Of a DNA stretch of 64,000 nt, positions 1 to 11,100 are shown piece after piece. The notes under the pieces were generated by a model, which did not search any database, had not been told where the DNA came from, and saw only the letters and a list, made by a program, of their open reading frames with translations. The first letter of the stretch is position 1, and each line of letters opens with the position of its first letter. A program made the translations under genes and the position numbers. Source of the DNA: Tritrichomonas musculus (Eukaryota; Parabasalia; Tritrichomonadida; Tritrichomonadidae); assembly GCA_039105265.1 (NCBI GenBank), contig JAPFFF010000061.1, positions 1 through 64,000 on the forward strand. The letters are read 5' to 3'.

Positions 1-1112
1 TAAAAGTGTCAGTCATTGTGAATTAAAAGTGTCAGTCATTGTGAATTAAAAGTGTCAGTCATTGTGAATTAAAAGTGTCAGTCATTGTGAATTAAAAGTG
101 TCAGTCATTGTGAATTAAAAGTGTCAGTCATTGTGAATTAAAAGTGTCAGTCATTGTGAATTAAAAGTGTCAGTCATTGTGAATTAAAAGTGTCAGTCAT
201 TGTGAATTAAAAGTGTCAGTCATTGTGAATTAAAAGTGTCAGTCATTGTGAATTAAAAGTGTCAGTCATTGTGAATTAAAAGTGTCAGTCATTGTGAATT
301 AAAAGTGTCAGTCATTGTGAATTAAAAGTGTCAGTCATTGTGAATTAAAAGTGTCAGTCATTGTGAATTAAAAGTGTCAGTCATTGTGAATTAAAAGTGT
401 CAGTCATTGTGAATTAAAAGTGTCAGTCATTGTGAATTAAAAGTGTCATTGTGAATTAAAAGTGTCAGTCATTGTGAATTAAAAGTGTCAGTCATTGTGA
501 ATTAAAAGTGTCAGTCATTGTGAATTAAAAGTGTCAGTCATTGTGAATTAAAAGTGTCAGTCATTGTGAATTAAAAGTGTCAGTCATTGTGAATTAAAAG
601 TGTCAGTCATTGTGAATTAAAAGAGTGTCAGTCATTGTGAATTAAAAGTGTCAGTCATTGTGAATTAAAAGTGTCAGTCATTGTGAATTAAAAGTGTCAG
701 TCATTGTGAATTAAAAGTGTCAGTCATTGTGAATTAAAAGTGTCAGTCATTGTGAATTAAAAGTGTCAGTCATTGTGAATTAAAAGTGTCAGTCATTGTG
801 AATTAAAAGTGTCAGTCATTGTGAATTAAAAGTGTCAGTCATTGTGAATTAAAAGTGTCAGTCATTGTGAATTAAAAGTGTCAGTCATTGTGAATTAAAA
901 GTGTCAGTCATTGTGAATTAAAAGTGTCAGTCATTGTGAATTAAAAGTGTCAGTCATTGTGAATTAAAAGTGTCAGTCATTGTGAATTAAAAGTGTCAGT
1001 CATTGTGAATTAAAAGTGTCAGTCATTGTGAATTAAAAGTGTCAGTCATTGTGAATTAAAAGTGTCAGTCATTGTGAATTAAAAGTGTCAGTCATTGTGA
1101 ATTAAAAGTGTC
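1..1112. repeat. 23-bp tandem satellite array
   Basis: About 48 head-to-tail copies of a 23-bp unit (taaaagtgtcagtcattgtg plus aat) run from the window edge to about 1112. The copies are almost identical. Two length variants are visible: a 4-base-short copy near 446 and a 2-base-long copy near 623. The array probably continues to the left. No open frame or known family is recognised, and it looks like a satellite or subtelomeric repeat. Confidence 0.97.
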
Positions 1113-1187
1113 TTACTTTTAATTGTCACCTTCCCAAGCAGATAGAGACATAGTCTTTTTTTTTTTATTATTATTTTTGGATTATTA

Positions 1188-1221
<34 letters not shown>

Positions 1222-1433
1222 CATCTTCAATTTCTTTATAAAATACATATTGTTGAACTCTTTCCATAAATTTGTCATCATCTGAATCATAAATCCTTTC
1301 GTCAATGATTTCTTCATCTTCAATATCATATAATAAATTTGTCGTTTGTTCTACCCAATAATCTTTTGCTTCTTGAGATAGTATTTCGAAATAATTAACT
1401 GTATATTGATTTAATTTGCTGTAACACCCTTGT
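1222..1433 (-). pseudogene. Coding remnant, unidentified acidic protein C-terminus
   Basis: On the minus strand an open frame of about 70 codons reads as a normal acidic, aromatic protein (for example LNQYTVNYFEILSQEAKDYW, later an EDEEIIDERIYDSDDD-like stretch). It has no start codon and runs into a long T-tract (about 1187-1220 on the plus strand). It is probably the end of a decayed gene. I do not recognise the family. Just upstream, near 1127-1146, lies a short sequence also found in the kinase pseudogene at 5530 and 6390, so this area has been shuffled. Confidence 0.35.
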
Positions 1434-1512
1434 CATTTTCAATAACTTTAAAATTGTATGAGTTCATTCAAAAAGTTCATCCCTGTAAACCATAGAAAAA
1501 GTTCCACAAAAT

Positions 1513-1574
1513 GACCTTCACAAATGATTTTCAATGAGCTCTCTCAAAAAGTTTGAAAATCATTTGTGAAGGTC
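1513..1574. repeat. 22-bp perfect inverted repeat (hairpin)
   Basis: Positions 1513-1534 are exactly complementary to 1553-1574, with an 18-base spacer. The arms begin gaccttcacaaatgattttc. It sits at the edge of a locally GC-richer coding remnant and could be a fold-back element end or a transcript 3' hairpin. Confidence 0.85.
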
Positions 1575-2110
1575 TGGCCATTTATGCAAAGGACGATCTT
1601 ACGCCCAATGCCTTCCATTGCGAGATGGCAGAACTGGATCTTACGCAGGCATGGACCGAGATTGGACTCCGAGCGACTGACATGTGCGCACAAGCCTGCA
1701 TTTGAATGTTGCTGATCGGGAGCTGCATGCGGTGCGACCAAATAAGACCTCCTGCACGTGGGGACGGCTCGATAAAGAACTGAAAACCACGTGCCGTTCG
1801 ACAACCCGCGCAAATGATAATGGTCCACAAAATAACTTTTCCACAACCCATCCTAAAGGCATTTTAAAACTTATGATGGGGAAGGTGAAGCCTAGAGAAA
1901 AAGTGCTTCAATTTGCTCTTGTTTGTCAGTAGGGACGACGATGACCATGTGATCGCCGGCGCAAAATGATATCGTCCGCGGCCGGTACCTTGGTTTTGAT
2001 ATTGTGGCAAAGCGCAATAACAACAGCGCCCTGGGCCACGTGATTCTCCTTGGGCATTTTTCCGATACTGGGGCCATTCGCGGCGACATCGAGTTGAACA
2101 AAAGAAGTGA
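1573..2110 (+). pseudogene. Decayed GC-richer gene, family not recognised
   Basis: Three successive plus-strand stretches read like real protein but lie in different frames: 1573-1704 (GLAIYAKDDLTPNAFHCEMA and on), about 1705-1931 (contains RPNKTSCTWGRLDKELK), and about 1950-2110 (contains DIVRGRYLGFDIVAKR and GHVILLGHFSDTGAIRGDIE). The region is much richer in G+C than its surroundings and uses codons evenly, as expected of a once-expressed gene. The fragments do not match a family I can name. An alternative is that the stretch was imported from another genome. Confidence 0.4.
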
Positions 2111-2339
2111 GTGAAAAACGTGAGATGCGCAAAAAACAGATGATTAAAACCATCATCTTCTTATGATGATACTCGAACGAGAGTTGAAGGTGGTTTTCTT
2201 GGTCGCCGAAAAACGAAGAGTCGTTTAAAAAGATGACAGAGCCGTTGAAAAAGATGAATGGGAACAAATTGGTCAATTTCAACAAAAGTCTCAGCTTGAA
2301 CAGCCTCCTCCGTCTGCCACGCAAAAGTCTTGAATCTAA

Positions 2340-3069
2340 TCTTAGCTCAAAATTTTCGACACGACGACAGTATTAGGCAAAAAAAAATGCAAAAAATGCA
2401 AATTTGGGAATAAAAAAGATAAAAAAAGAGATGATTAAACAGATATATTATCAACTGAAATTAATTGCTTCTTTCATGATTGCCTTGTCTCTTATAAAGC
2501 AAATGTTTATCTGATCTTAGAAAAAATATCTTTATTTCCAATATTGATATTGGATTATAGACTTATAATCTGCTTCTAATACCGATTTTTGTACAGTGAA
2601 CTTCAATCAAGAAAATAATTTTAAATATCTTATGAAACCTTTTGATTAGTTGAAATTGTAATCAAATTCAGAGCTTGTGTTTTAGATCAAACTTTAGTTC
2701 AATAAAACAATTTTTCATTGATATAAAGCATAAACATATCTTCATGTTGTAAAAGTAAAATGTACATATTTTCCATTTTGAAATGTATTACCACATTTAC
2801 CTAATTTACTACATATATTTCATTAATCTGATAATTGCAAAAGCATGATTTTAAATATAGTATCAGATTTGAAATCATTGTCGTTTACAAATATTATCAA
2901 GATGATCATCGTACTTTTATTCATTGATGCATCCTTAGTAATATATCTATTTCCGAAAATTAAACGCTTCCATCTTGTCTTGAGATTTTGATTTTTACTT
3001 TTAGTCCCTCAAAATTGAATGAAAAAAAATAATCATCAGAAATCCATAGAAATTATTTTATGATATAAA
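2340..3069. other. AT-rich intergenic stretch
   Basis: No supported coding frame, RNA gene or repeat was seen. It is very AT-rich with short homopolymers. Its right end must hold the promoter of the gene starting at 3070, but no clear trichomonad initiator was found close to the start codon. Confidence 0.6.
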
Positions 3070-3546
3070 ATGAATAATGAGGCTTCGTCTGTTTTGATTG
3101 ATACTAGTAAATCTGATCTTCTATTTAAAAAAAAAATGGGAAGGCCTTCAAGAAAAATAACGGCTTCTTCAGTTGTGATTGAAATGCCAGGCGAAGAACC
3201 TATGTATTATGCTATTGACAAAAAAGGGAATGCAACTTACATAAGCGACAAACAGAGTTTCATAGAGGCTAATTCTCAAAAGGAAAAAGATAAACCAAAA
3301 AAGGCAATTCAAAATTTTAATAGCACAGCGCAATTTCAATTCATTAATGGAGTACCACAATTCCAATATCCTATTGGTGCAACGCAATTCACTATTTTTT
3401 ATGAAGCAGCACAAATCCAAAATCTAAATGAAGCAGAACATTTTCAATATCAAGAATATTTCAATGCACAAAGAAATGTACCTCTACCTGATCCGTCTGG
3501 TTTTTTAAATTTCATGAGAAATCGCTCAGACACTAACCTTTATTAA
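3070..3546 (+). CDS. Hypothetical Q/N/F-rich protein with AT-hook-like motif
   Basis: This intact 158-codon frame has an ATG 5' end in AT-rich leader DNA and a TAA followed by AATAAAA. Near residues 23-29 is the basic motif MGRPSRK, resembling an AT-hook core (GRP flanked by basic residues), so DNA binding is possible. The middle and C-terminal parts are rich in Gln, Phe, Asn and Tyr, with a loose repeat of the type AQFQF..G..QFQYPIGATQF, probably disordered or low complexity. No signal peptide or membrane segment is seen. It stands alone between decayed sequences. The family is not recognised; its intact frame suggests a live host gene or a recently trapped one. Confidence 0.6.
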   Translation: MNNEASSVLIDTSKSDLLFKKKMGRPSRKITASSVVIEMPGEEPMYYAIDKKGNATYISDKQSFIEANSQKEKDKPKKAIQNFNSTAQFQFINGVPQFQYPIGATQFTIFYEAAQIQNLNEAEHFQYQEYFNAQRNVPLPDPSGFLNFMRNRSDTNLY

Positions 3547-3729
3547 TAAAATAAAATGCTTTAAATTTTTAAGTATGATGTATTTCTAGGTTTTTATTGA
3601 AAAAGTTTTGAAAATATCCATTTTCTCTTTCATTTTTGGATTTTTTATAAAAATATATATGAATTTAAAAATTCATTTGCCATTTTTTTTATTATTATTT
3701 TTGGATTATTTTTAAAATAGTTGAACTTT
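3547..3729. other. Short AT-rich spacer
   Basis: This spacer lies between the 3070-3546 gene and a MITE. Only AT-rich sequence and T-runs are visible. Confidence 0.5.
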
Positions 3730-3737
3730 TGTGAGGT

Positions 3738-4193
3738 TAGGCTTGTTATTCTGATATCAATTATCAGGTTTGGCACTTTTTTTAATTTAGATAATCGATA
3801 ATAAAATGTTATCGATTGGAACTTTGAATTGATTAATTCAATTATTATGTAATGAAATGTGATACAAAAAAAACATTCTTTTGATATTGAATCTTGATTA
3901 ATCGAAATTAATACCGGAAAAAAACATTAAAAATAGTATTTTAATGGCATAAAATAAATATATTCTGACTTATTATGTAAAGAATCAGCTTTTATTAAAT
4001 TTTATAACGGATATGTGAAGTAATTTGTTAAAAAAGTTTACAAAATTTTAATACGTTAAAAAATTTTCAATATTGATAATCGATCTTTTATTTTTATTCA
4101 TTATTGATATCAGAGATAATTTTTTTGATTTGATATTGATATCAGAAAAATGGATCAATTATCAATATCGAAAATCGAGACTTAACAAGCCTA
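3738..4193. mobile_element. 456-bp MITE, 11-bp TIRs, 8-bp target duplication
   Basis: The ends are exact inverted repeats (TAGGCTTGTTA at 3738-3748 and its complement at 4183-4193). They are flanked by the direct repeat TGTGAGGT at 3730-3737 and 4194-4201. The inside is AT-rich, with several gatatc/atcgat dyads and no coding capacity. An 8-bp duplication and TAGGCTT ends point to a hAT-like, non-autonomous DNA element. The family assignment is inferred because no transposase is present. The element at 47406-47929 shares the TAGGCTT end and the 8-bp duplication. Confidence 0.85.
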
Positions 4194-4201
4194 TGTGAGG
4201 T

Positions 4202-4420
4202 AAACCTTCGAAAGATCACCCTAAAATATTAACCCGATCACAACTTCTTTTTTGGGTCTAATAATAAATATTTTTAAATTCATTTTATGGCCATTTGTTA
4301 TGGCTGAACAAGTCATAATTGTTATCCTTCAATGTTTCACAGATTTAAACGAAAGAAAGGTTGTTTTCTGGTTCAAGAAACAAGCAAATTTTGATCAGTT
4401 CACTAACTAAGTTTACGATC
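4202..4420. other. Spacer downstream of minus-strand kinase remnant
   Basis: AT-rich sequence. Part of it (about 4340-4420) may still be the decayed 3' end of the minus-strand kinase gene. Nothing else was seen. Confidence 0.45.
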
Positions 4421-5012
4421 GTGTCAGGTAAGGGAGGGAGGATTCCATTGCTGACATTTCTTAGATTAAACTTTGGATAACTTCCTGAAACGAGGCGAAT
4501 AAGAATGATTAAGATTGAATAAACATCAATCTTGTTTGTTTGATGTGAATTTCCATTTTCTTCATCTTCAACAAAAAGTTCTGGTGTTATGAATGGGAGT
4601 GTTCAGACACTTTTTTGAAATCACTTATTCAGCCCTGCTTGCCTTTGCTGATTAAAATGTTAGATGGCTTAAGGTCGCTGTGCATGAAATTTCGATGAAA
4701 AGTGTCGAACCATTCATTGTCGACTGTGATTCTACACTTTTTGTGCTGTTCAAGTTTTTTCTTGGCAATTGCTGATTCAAGCGATAGAATGATTGAAGGT
4801 AGATGATCATTGTTCACAACAATGATGCACGAAACACATGGATGACGAAGAATGAACATCACTTCACATTCGCTCAGAAATCGCTGTATATTCTTGTGAT
4901 CATGGTCTTTTGGTTCCTTTTTGGTGTACTCTTCATTACAAACTACAAGATTTACGTTTGATGTGGATCTTTCATAATTTGATGACTTCACTTTGTATTC
5001 TGCAAAATTCAA
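4400..5012 (-). pseudogene. Decayed protein kinase (tyrosine-kinase-like fold)
   Basis: Minus-strand frames show kinase landmarks in order: an alpha-C region (FLSECEVMFILRHPCV), the catalytic loop HSDLKPSNILI where HRDLKxxN is usual, an activation-segment APE equivalent (TPELF), subdomain IX (KIDVYSILIILIRLVSGSYP) and the C-lobe (PPLPDTIVNLVSELIKICL). The first part is one frame starting at 5012. The C-lobe half lies in another frame after an in-frame stop, so the gene is broken. The HRD histidine-arginine pair reads HS. Trichomonad genomes carry very large families of such kinases, often joined to BspA-type LRRs. A related kinase lies nearby on the opposite strand. Confidence 0.75.
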
Positions 5013-5121
5013 GCATCAAAACATTTGATCGGCTACAATGTTTTGTTGTCGTAATGCAAAAAATGACAAAATTCCTTCTTATATCAAACAAATCACTGAT
5101 TATGTTTTTCATAGCATCTGA

Positions 5122-6530
5122 TTGCAGACACTTGATTTTGAGAAAAATTCTTCACTTGAAATCATTTGTGAGCAAGCCTTCATTTATTGCAATCTTCTGA
5201 AAAACATTGGAATTCAAGCTTCAGTGAAAAAATTGTGTTTGCTTGCATTTCGATGTGCATCCGATCTTGAATCATTTCTTTTTCTTGTGAAAAATTTGGA
5301 ATTTCAAAATTACAGCTTCAGTGATTGTAAAAAGCTAAAAATCATGTCTTTTCAGAACGCAATAGAAATCAACTTAGGCACGAATCAATCGTTTGGAAAT
5401 ATACCAAAAGAAACAAAAATTTTCGTTTTTAAAGATTCAAAATTGAACTGTCCAGGCATAGAGAAAATTAGGAACCCAATTCAACTACATTGAAGACTAA
5501 AAATTCATTAAAAAAGAAGAAAAGATCAGTGATGCAGATAGAGACATTGAGCTTCTTTAATCACATGGAAAATACACGGAAAGTCATCTGTGAAAATATG
5601 AAAAAGTTGAGCCATTCGATATTGAATATTGGCTAAATTGAAAGAACGAATGAAGAGTAGAAATTCAACCGAAAGAAAAAATTGTTTTCACTTTGGAAGA
5701 CGAGGAAGAATCTCAAGAAGTCATTGAAAAGATTTGTGAAGGGGTTAGATCTGTTGCATACAAAGTTTATGACGAGCGAAACGATCGGATTTTTTGCAAG
5801 AAAGTCCTGAAAACTGATGAAGAACAAGCAGCATTCAAAAAGCTGCAAAATTCAATGAAAGAATTCGAAGCACTTGTCAGTCTTAATCATCCATGATATG
5901 TGAAGCTATTATATTTAATATGCAAAGAAAAGTAACAACAAATGATGACAAAAAATACTCCAAGAAAGAAAAAGAAGAAGTGTAAAAATGACGATGATTA
6001 TGAATAGGAAGAAGTCAATGACAACAGTTGCACTTTTCATGTTTTTTATTCCTTACAAAATGAAAGATGCTCTTGAAAAAGGATTCTAAATAACACACTG
6101 AAAGTTCGTGCTGCAATTGAAGTTGCTTTTTTCATGTCATACATTCATCAAAAATGAATGATGCACTGGAATTTGAAGCTTGAAAACGTCATGTTTGATT
6201 ACGCCTATGATGTAAAAATCATCGATTTTGATCATGTCGGATTCATGAACAATGATGAATTGAGAGAGTCACTCACAAAAGGAATCGGAACATTCGCTTA
6301 CGTGTCTCCTGAAATGGCGAATGAAGAAAAATACAATAATAAAGCAGACGTTTATTCATACGGAGTTGTCCTTCTCACAATTTTCAATGGACACCTTCCC
6401 AAGCAGAGTTTAAAGGACAAGATAAATAAGAAGCCTGCCCGTCTCCCTCATTCATCATCTTCGATTTCCAAATAGTGCATCGAGTTGATTAAAAAATGCA
6501 TCAATTATGATACAGTAGTGAATTTAATAT
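5122..6530 (+). pseudogene. Decayed BspA-type LRR plus protein kinase gene
   Basis: The 5' part (about 5122-5493) reads as BspA-type leucine-rich repeats (SLEIICEQAFIYCNLLKNIG, then VKKLCLLAFRCASDLES). After several stops, a kinase N-lobe appears (AYKVYDERNDRIFCKKVL; MKEFEALVSLNHP, 5693-5896). The C-lobe is at 6158-6475: HWNLKLENVMFD in place of HRDLKxxN, DFDHVG in place of DFG, GTFAYVSPEM, and KADVYSYGVVLLTIFNG. LRR-kinase fusions of this order are known in trichomonads. Stops and frame changes between the blocks, and altered HRD and DFG motifs, indicate a non-functional host gene. It faces a second kinase remnant at 4400-5012. Confidence 0.8.
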
Positions 6531-6960
6531 GGTGATGGTATTTTTTATGGTGACACTTTTTTTAAATAAAAAAATTTTGAATAATACAGAAGAGAATTCA
6601 AATGTGAAAATGGATTTAAATGAGATCGGAAAAATTTATAATTTTTTAAGGGTGTAGTTTATTTTTAAACATCTCAACATCTACTTTATGCCAAAAAGCT
6701 TAGTTCATATATTTATGATCAGTATCACTTATATATTATTTTTTTGTTTTGAAAAAAATTAGTTTTTTTGAAAATGTTAATATCACAATATCTAATTACT
6801 TCTTTTTTTAAAATTCGAATATGAGTAAAAAAATAAAATATTTAGATCATAAATTTATAAATTCTCTTATTTTTCCAGTTGATTCTATATCATGTTCGAC
6901 GATCTATTCCATTTTAAATTTGAATGAAAAAATATTCAATTGTAAAAAATCTCGAATAAT
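6531..6960. other. AT-rich intergenic stretch
   Basis: No supported gene. Frames that open here are composed of AT-rich low-complexity codons and are not convincing. Confidence 0.55.
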
Positions 6961-7203
6961 AGAGATATTGCTTATTCCATCCGTAACTTTTTATTCTATA
7001 GCATAGATATTATATATCTTACTTTTAATTGGAAAATATTACGAATTGAATGACTACATACATTTTGAAATTTCTATGCTTTTTCGAGTGATTTCAAAAT
7101 GTATGTAGTCATTCAATTTGAAACAAATTAATTCTTTCTAACTTGAATATGATGTAATAAATATAGACTTAAAAAGTTACGGATGGAATAAGAAATATCT
7201 ATA
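6961..7203. mobile_element. Fold-back MITE-like element, about 243 bp
   Basis: The outer arms are near-perfect inverted repeats: agatattgcttattccatc at 6961 with its continuation to about 6990, matching the complement of about 7173-7203. Nested inside is a second, perfect 27-bp inverted repeat (7045-7071 with 7091-7117, 19-base loop). The whole unit can fold into a near-continuous hairpin and has no coding capacity. The target duplication is not clear; a TA duplication would fit Tc1/mariner or pogo, and a DDE transposase remnant lies 270 bp to the right. Confidence 0.75.
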
Positions 7204-7475
7204 TTTTTCGATATTTTTTGCAATTCTTTATTAATTTTGTCACTTTCAAGAACTTTTTGAATAGAGTCAGTCTTAAAAGATGTAAACGGTCTTAAAAGGT
7301 GTAAACGATTGAATTGTGAAATAAAAAAAAAAAGGGTAATTTTTTAATATGCAATGTGATATACAAAATTTTTTTGATTTAAATCTTTTATTTGCTTTAT
7401 TAAATTTAATATTTAATCTTTTAAAATTTACTAAAAATGATTATGAATAAAGAAATTGAAATCTTTTTTTTTTAT
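7204..7475. other. AT-rich spacer
   Basis: It contains a short direct repeat (cttaaaagrtgtaaacg, twice near 7275-7305) and T-rich runs. No gene was seen. Confidence 0.5.
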
Positions 7476-7830
7476 TTAAAGATGAATTCTTTTTTTGTTA
7501 AATACGTTTTGTTGAACATTTACCCAATGCCGAACTTTTTTTGCTTGTGCTCGAACAACACGAGGAATAAGGCCATGCTCAGGATGGTATTTTGAAACTA
7601 TCCCAGCTCCATTAAATGCAGAAATGATATTTGATATTGTTGCAGTTTGGTGAAATGAATCCAAAATTTTGATCAGCTGCGCTGACTGTTCACTCAAACC
7701 ACTTGGTACTTGCATTCTTCCCATCTTTGATTTTTGACCCCCGAATATTCCAATATCGAGGGGTTGCACTACTAAAGTAATGACGAATTCTTCAGGAAGA
7801 TATTTTGGACATACTCTCCTTCAGTTTTGG
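7476..7830 (-). pseudogene. DDE (pogo/Tigger-like) transposase C-terminal remnant
   Basis: The minus-strand frame reads YLPEEFVITLVVQPLDIGIF followed by GGQKSKM. The phrase xLxxQPLDxGxFgxxK is the hallmark around the last catalytic region of DDE superfamily endonucleases of the pogo/Tigger/Jerky group (DDE_1). About 110 residues remain, and a stop lies just upstream on the N-terminal side. Only the end of the enzyme is left, so it is inactive. The tail (AKKVRHWVNVQQNVFNKK) is basic. It borders the left end of the outer Polinton. Confidence 0.75.
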
Positions 7831-8129
7831 GGCCATGTTTGAATACAAGGATCTCAGTCTAAAGCTTTGCATGTGTGGTTTCTAGCATTCATTTTCAGAG
7901 TCATGTTTCAATACTAGGAGCTCAAACTTGGGAACAGCGTATTTTAAGAAAAAGTGCCCAAAAATGGATGTTTTGAAGGTGTTTGAGGCCAAAAATAATG
8001 TCCGAATTTGCGTCGTTTTTGATACAAAAAGAGAATGTAAAAGATGTAATTTTTCATGAAAAATGGTGTACAGGAAGATATCAATCTTTTTGTAAGGGAT
8101 AATTTTTTTAATGCGGAGGCAAAGAAAAG
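7831..8129. other. Left terminal region of the outer Polinton
   Basis: This stretch precedes the outer polymerase start. It holds an imperfect direct repeat of about 25 bases (near 7828-7852 and 7900-7924: catgttTgaatac.aggA.ctca type). Its position matches the terminal repeat plus promoter of the inner element (17491-17893). I could not find an inverted partner for it to the right, so no terminal repeat can be defined for the outer copy. Confidence 0.4.
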
Positions 8130-11100
8130 ATGAGTCAACCAACGATCGACAACCGCCAAGAAATAGATGAGCAACCAGTTGATGATGTATGGAATTTAGC
8201 ATTAATGCTTGGCATTTCTGAAGAAACACTTGAAGCAATTATTGATGAATTTCCATATAATTCTGAATTTGAAGATAATGTAATTGATAGAATCCTTGAC
8301 TTTATTATACCCAAACTTGATGAAATGGGTTATGATGGTGATGCTACTTATGGTAGTGTATATTGGTTTGCAAAGGGTTATAATGCTAAGAAAGAAGCTG
8401 AAGCTATCGAAGCTGAAGCTATTGAAGAATTAATGAATCTTCCATTCCAACCAGAAATCAAATATTTGGGAATCCCACATGCTCCAAAGCATCCAAAAGC
8501 ACCAAAAAGATATATTGATAGCAATGATTCAGCATATCTCAATTACATTAAACGTAAGCATTTCAATGTTAAAGATAAGGTTAATGATAAGATTAGGGAT
8601 ATTCTTCGTAAACGTTTTAACGAGAAAATTGAAAAAGAAAATACTCAAATCCATGTATCCAAAACTAATTATAAGAGAATGCTTGATGATTTACGTAAGC
8701 AAACAGTTCTACTTAGACCGTTAGCACCTAAAGAAATGCTTGAACTTAAACCATATGCACAGAAAATGTTTGAGAACCAAAACCAAGAATTGTTAGAATA
8801 TTTTGAGAATTATGGTCATGAATTCAAGAGCATTGATGAAGAGAATCTTAAAGTTAACGAGCCATATGATGAAGAGAAAGCATTAGAATGTTTAGAAAAT
8901 GCTAGACGTAAGTATCCAAAAGACTATGAAGTTGTTGAGAAGAATCAAAAGAAAGATCCAATGATGGTGTATTACCTAAACAAGATTCATAAGCTTGATG
9001 ACATTTTCGAATTTCTTGATAATGTTGTATATAAACGTGAACGTAAACCATTCAGGTTAACATTTGAAATGGGAGGTGTCTTTGAGGTTCCTGAGAAGAA
9101 TTATCTTCAAGATTTTGAAGAAGTATACAATTACGAAGCACGTGAAATCATTCCTACTAGAATCAAATTTGCTGATACCATTCCAATTATAGTTCAATTT
9201 TCAACAGATTTAGAAAAAATTAAGTATTACATTGAAACCAATATTCATAATCATTCAACTACAGCATCCAATGTCAAACTCATTTATGTTTCAAATATAG
9301 CATTCATATCTCATAGACTACCTAAGGTTTCTGGTAAGATTAAGAATCTTCCACCTGCTTTCTTGAAATCTCAATTTATAATCACAGACAATGAAGATGA
9401 TGGATTATGTTGGTATAGATTCTTAGCAATATGTTTGGATCCAAAGTTATCAAAGACTAAGAAGTACTATCTTAAAGATCGTACCAGTGCCGCTCGTAAA
9501 CTCTTCTGTAAAGATCATGGAATTGAATATACTACTAGACCTACCAAAGCTGCTCAAGAATTGTTGAAATCATTCGAAGGTATGACGTTAGATGAAATGA
9601 AAGAATCTGCTAAAAAGCATGAAATCAATGTTAACATCTATTGCTATTTGCAAAGTGAAGACGAGAATGGTAAAGATTCCAGTTATTTTGATATCCAAGA
9701 GCAATGGCATGATGATAAATTTGAGAATACATTCAGTGCTTTACTTTTCAGTCAAGAGAATGTCATCCATATTATGTATATCTCTGATGCTGAAAGGTTG
9801 ACAAAGCTTCTTGTCTGTCCTCAATGTAAATCATATGTTGTCCGTAATGATAATGGTCATGGTAAGAGACGTATGGATATTCATAAAGCACATTGTGATG
9901 GAAAGTTTCATAAGAATTACATTCCTGAAAGAGTTAGTATGCCATATTGTCCACATATTTTGAATCATCCAGTTTACGAATATTGTGTAGCACATGATCT
10001 TAAATGGCAACCTCAGAGATATTACATGACATATGATTTTGAAACCATGGAGCAATCTGTCGATGAAAAATCTGGTAAATCAACTGTAATCAATAGTCGT
10101 CTAATTCCATTGTCAGTGAGCTGTTGCATCAAGTCTTCAAAATGTTTGTTAACGAGACATTTCGATGCTAGATCCAAAGATTTCATTCCTGAATGGCTTA
10201 CATTTATGTTCGAGAGAGCTTATGAAATAGTTGATGACAAAGTCCAATTAATGAAAGATATGCTCAAAATCTCTGATGTCGAAGTCATTAAAAAGCTTGA
10301 TAAAGGGCTCCTTGATATACCAGTTTTGGGATTTAATTCTGCAAAATTTGATAGCAATCTCTTTAAAGAATATTTCAATTATACTCATCATGATATGCAA
10401 TGGAAGGTTGATAACAGTTCTTTAATTGGTACTACATCATCTTTGAAGCAATTCATTCTCAAAACATCTACTGATAAAGGTGTAATTGGATTACGTTTCA
10501 TTGATGCTCAAGCATTCATCAGTGGAGGTACTCTTAAACAATTTGGTGTTGACTTTGGTGGTGCAGAGAATTCTGTTAAAGGTACATTCCCATATGAAGC
10601 TGTAAATAGTGAGAACTTTGATGATGTCCTAAGTATGTCAGAGCCATTCAAACATAAAGATTTCCATAGCTATCTCAATCAAAAGAATGCATTATCAAAT
10701 AAAGAATATGAAGAATATCTTGAAGATTCCAAAAGATTCATTGACAGATGGGAATATCTGTTAGCATATAATGATAATGATGTTGAAATGATGATCAAAC
10801 CTATTGATAACCTCATTGAAATGAATGCTAAATATGGTGTCGACATGCTCTCTAATCTTTCTTTATCACGTAATGCATCTGAAATCAAGTATGCAATGGC
10901 TTATAAGAACTTTGATATTGACTATGATTATGGTGTTTTGAATTCAAAGAATACATTCAAGCCAACCAAAGAATGGTGGACATATAAGGTCAATTCATAT
11001 TACAGTCAAGATGAGAAATGGAATTTGAAGCAAGAAAAAAGTAAGCAGCCCAAACCTTTAAGAGACCTTTCTAAATGTGTTTCTGAAGCTGATTTCGATA

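Noticed and set aside
1544-1932. Several overlapping 60-100 codon frames on both strands
   Set aside because: They are by-products of a GC-richer, stop-poor stretch; only the plus-strand remnant reading is protein-like.
1926-2324. 132-codon minus-strand frame
   Set aside because: It begins with a run of Arg and Leu from low-complexity DNA and is antisense to the better plus-strand reading.
7831-8129. Left terminal inverted repeat of the outer Polinton
   Set aside because: No inverted counterpart was found to the right of 41651 or near 43640-43800.
7882-8238. 118-codon minus-strand frame at the left end of the outer Polinton
   Set aside because: It overlaps the polymerase start, has no domain and is rich in Phe/Leu/Lys from AT-rich DNA.
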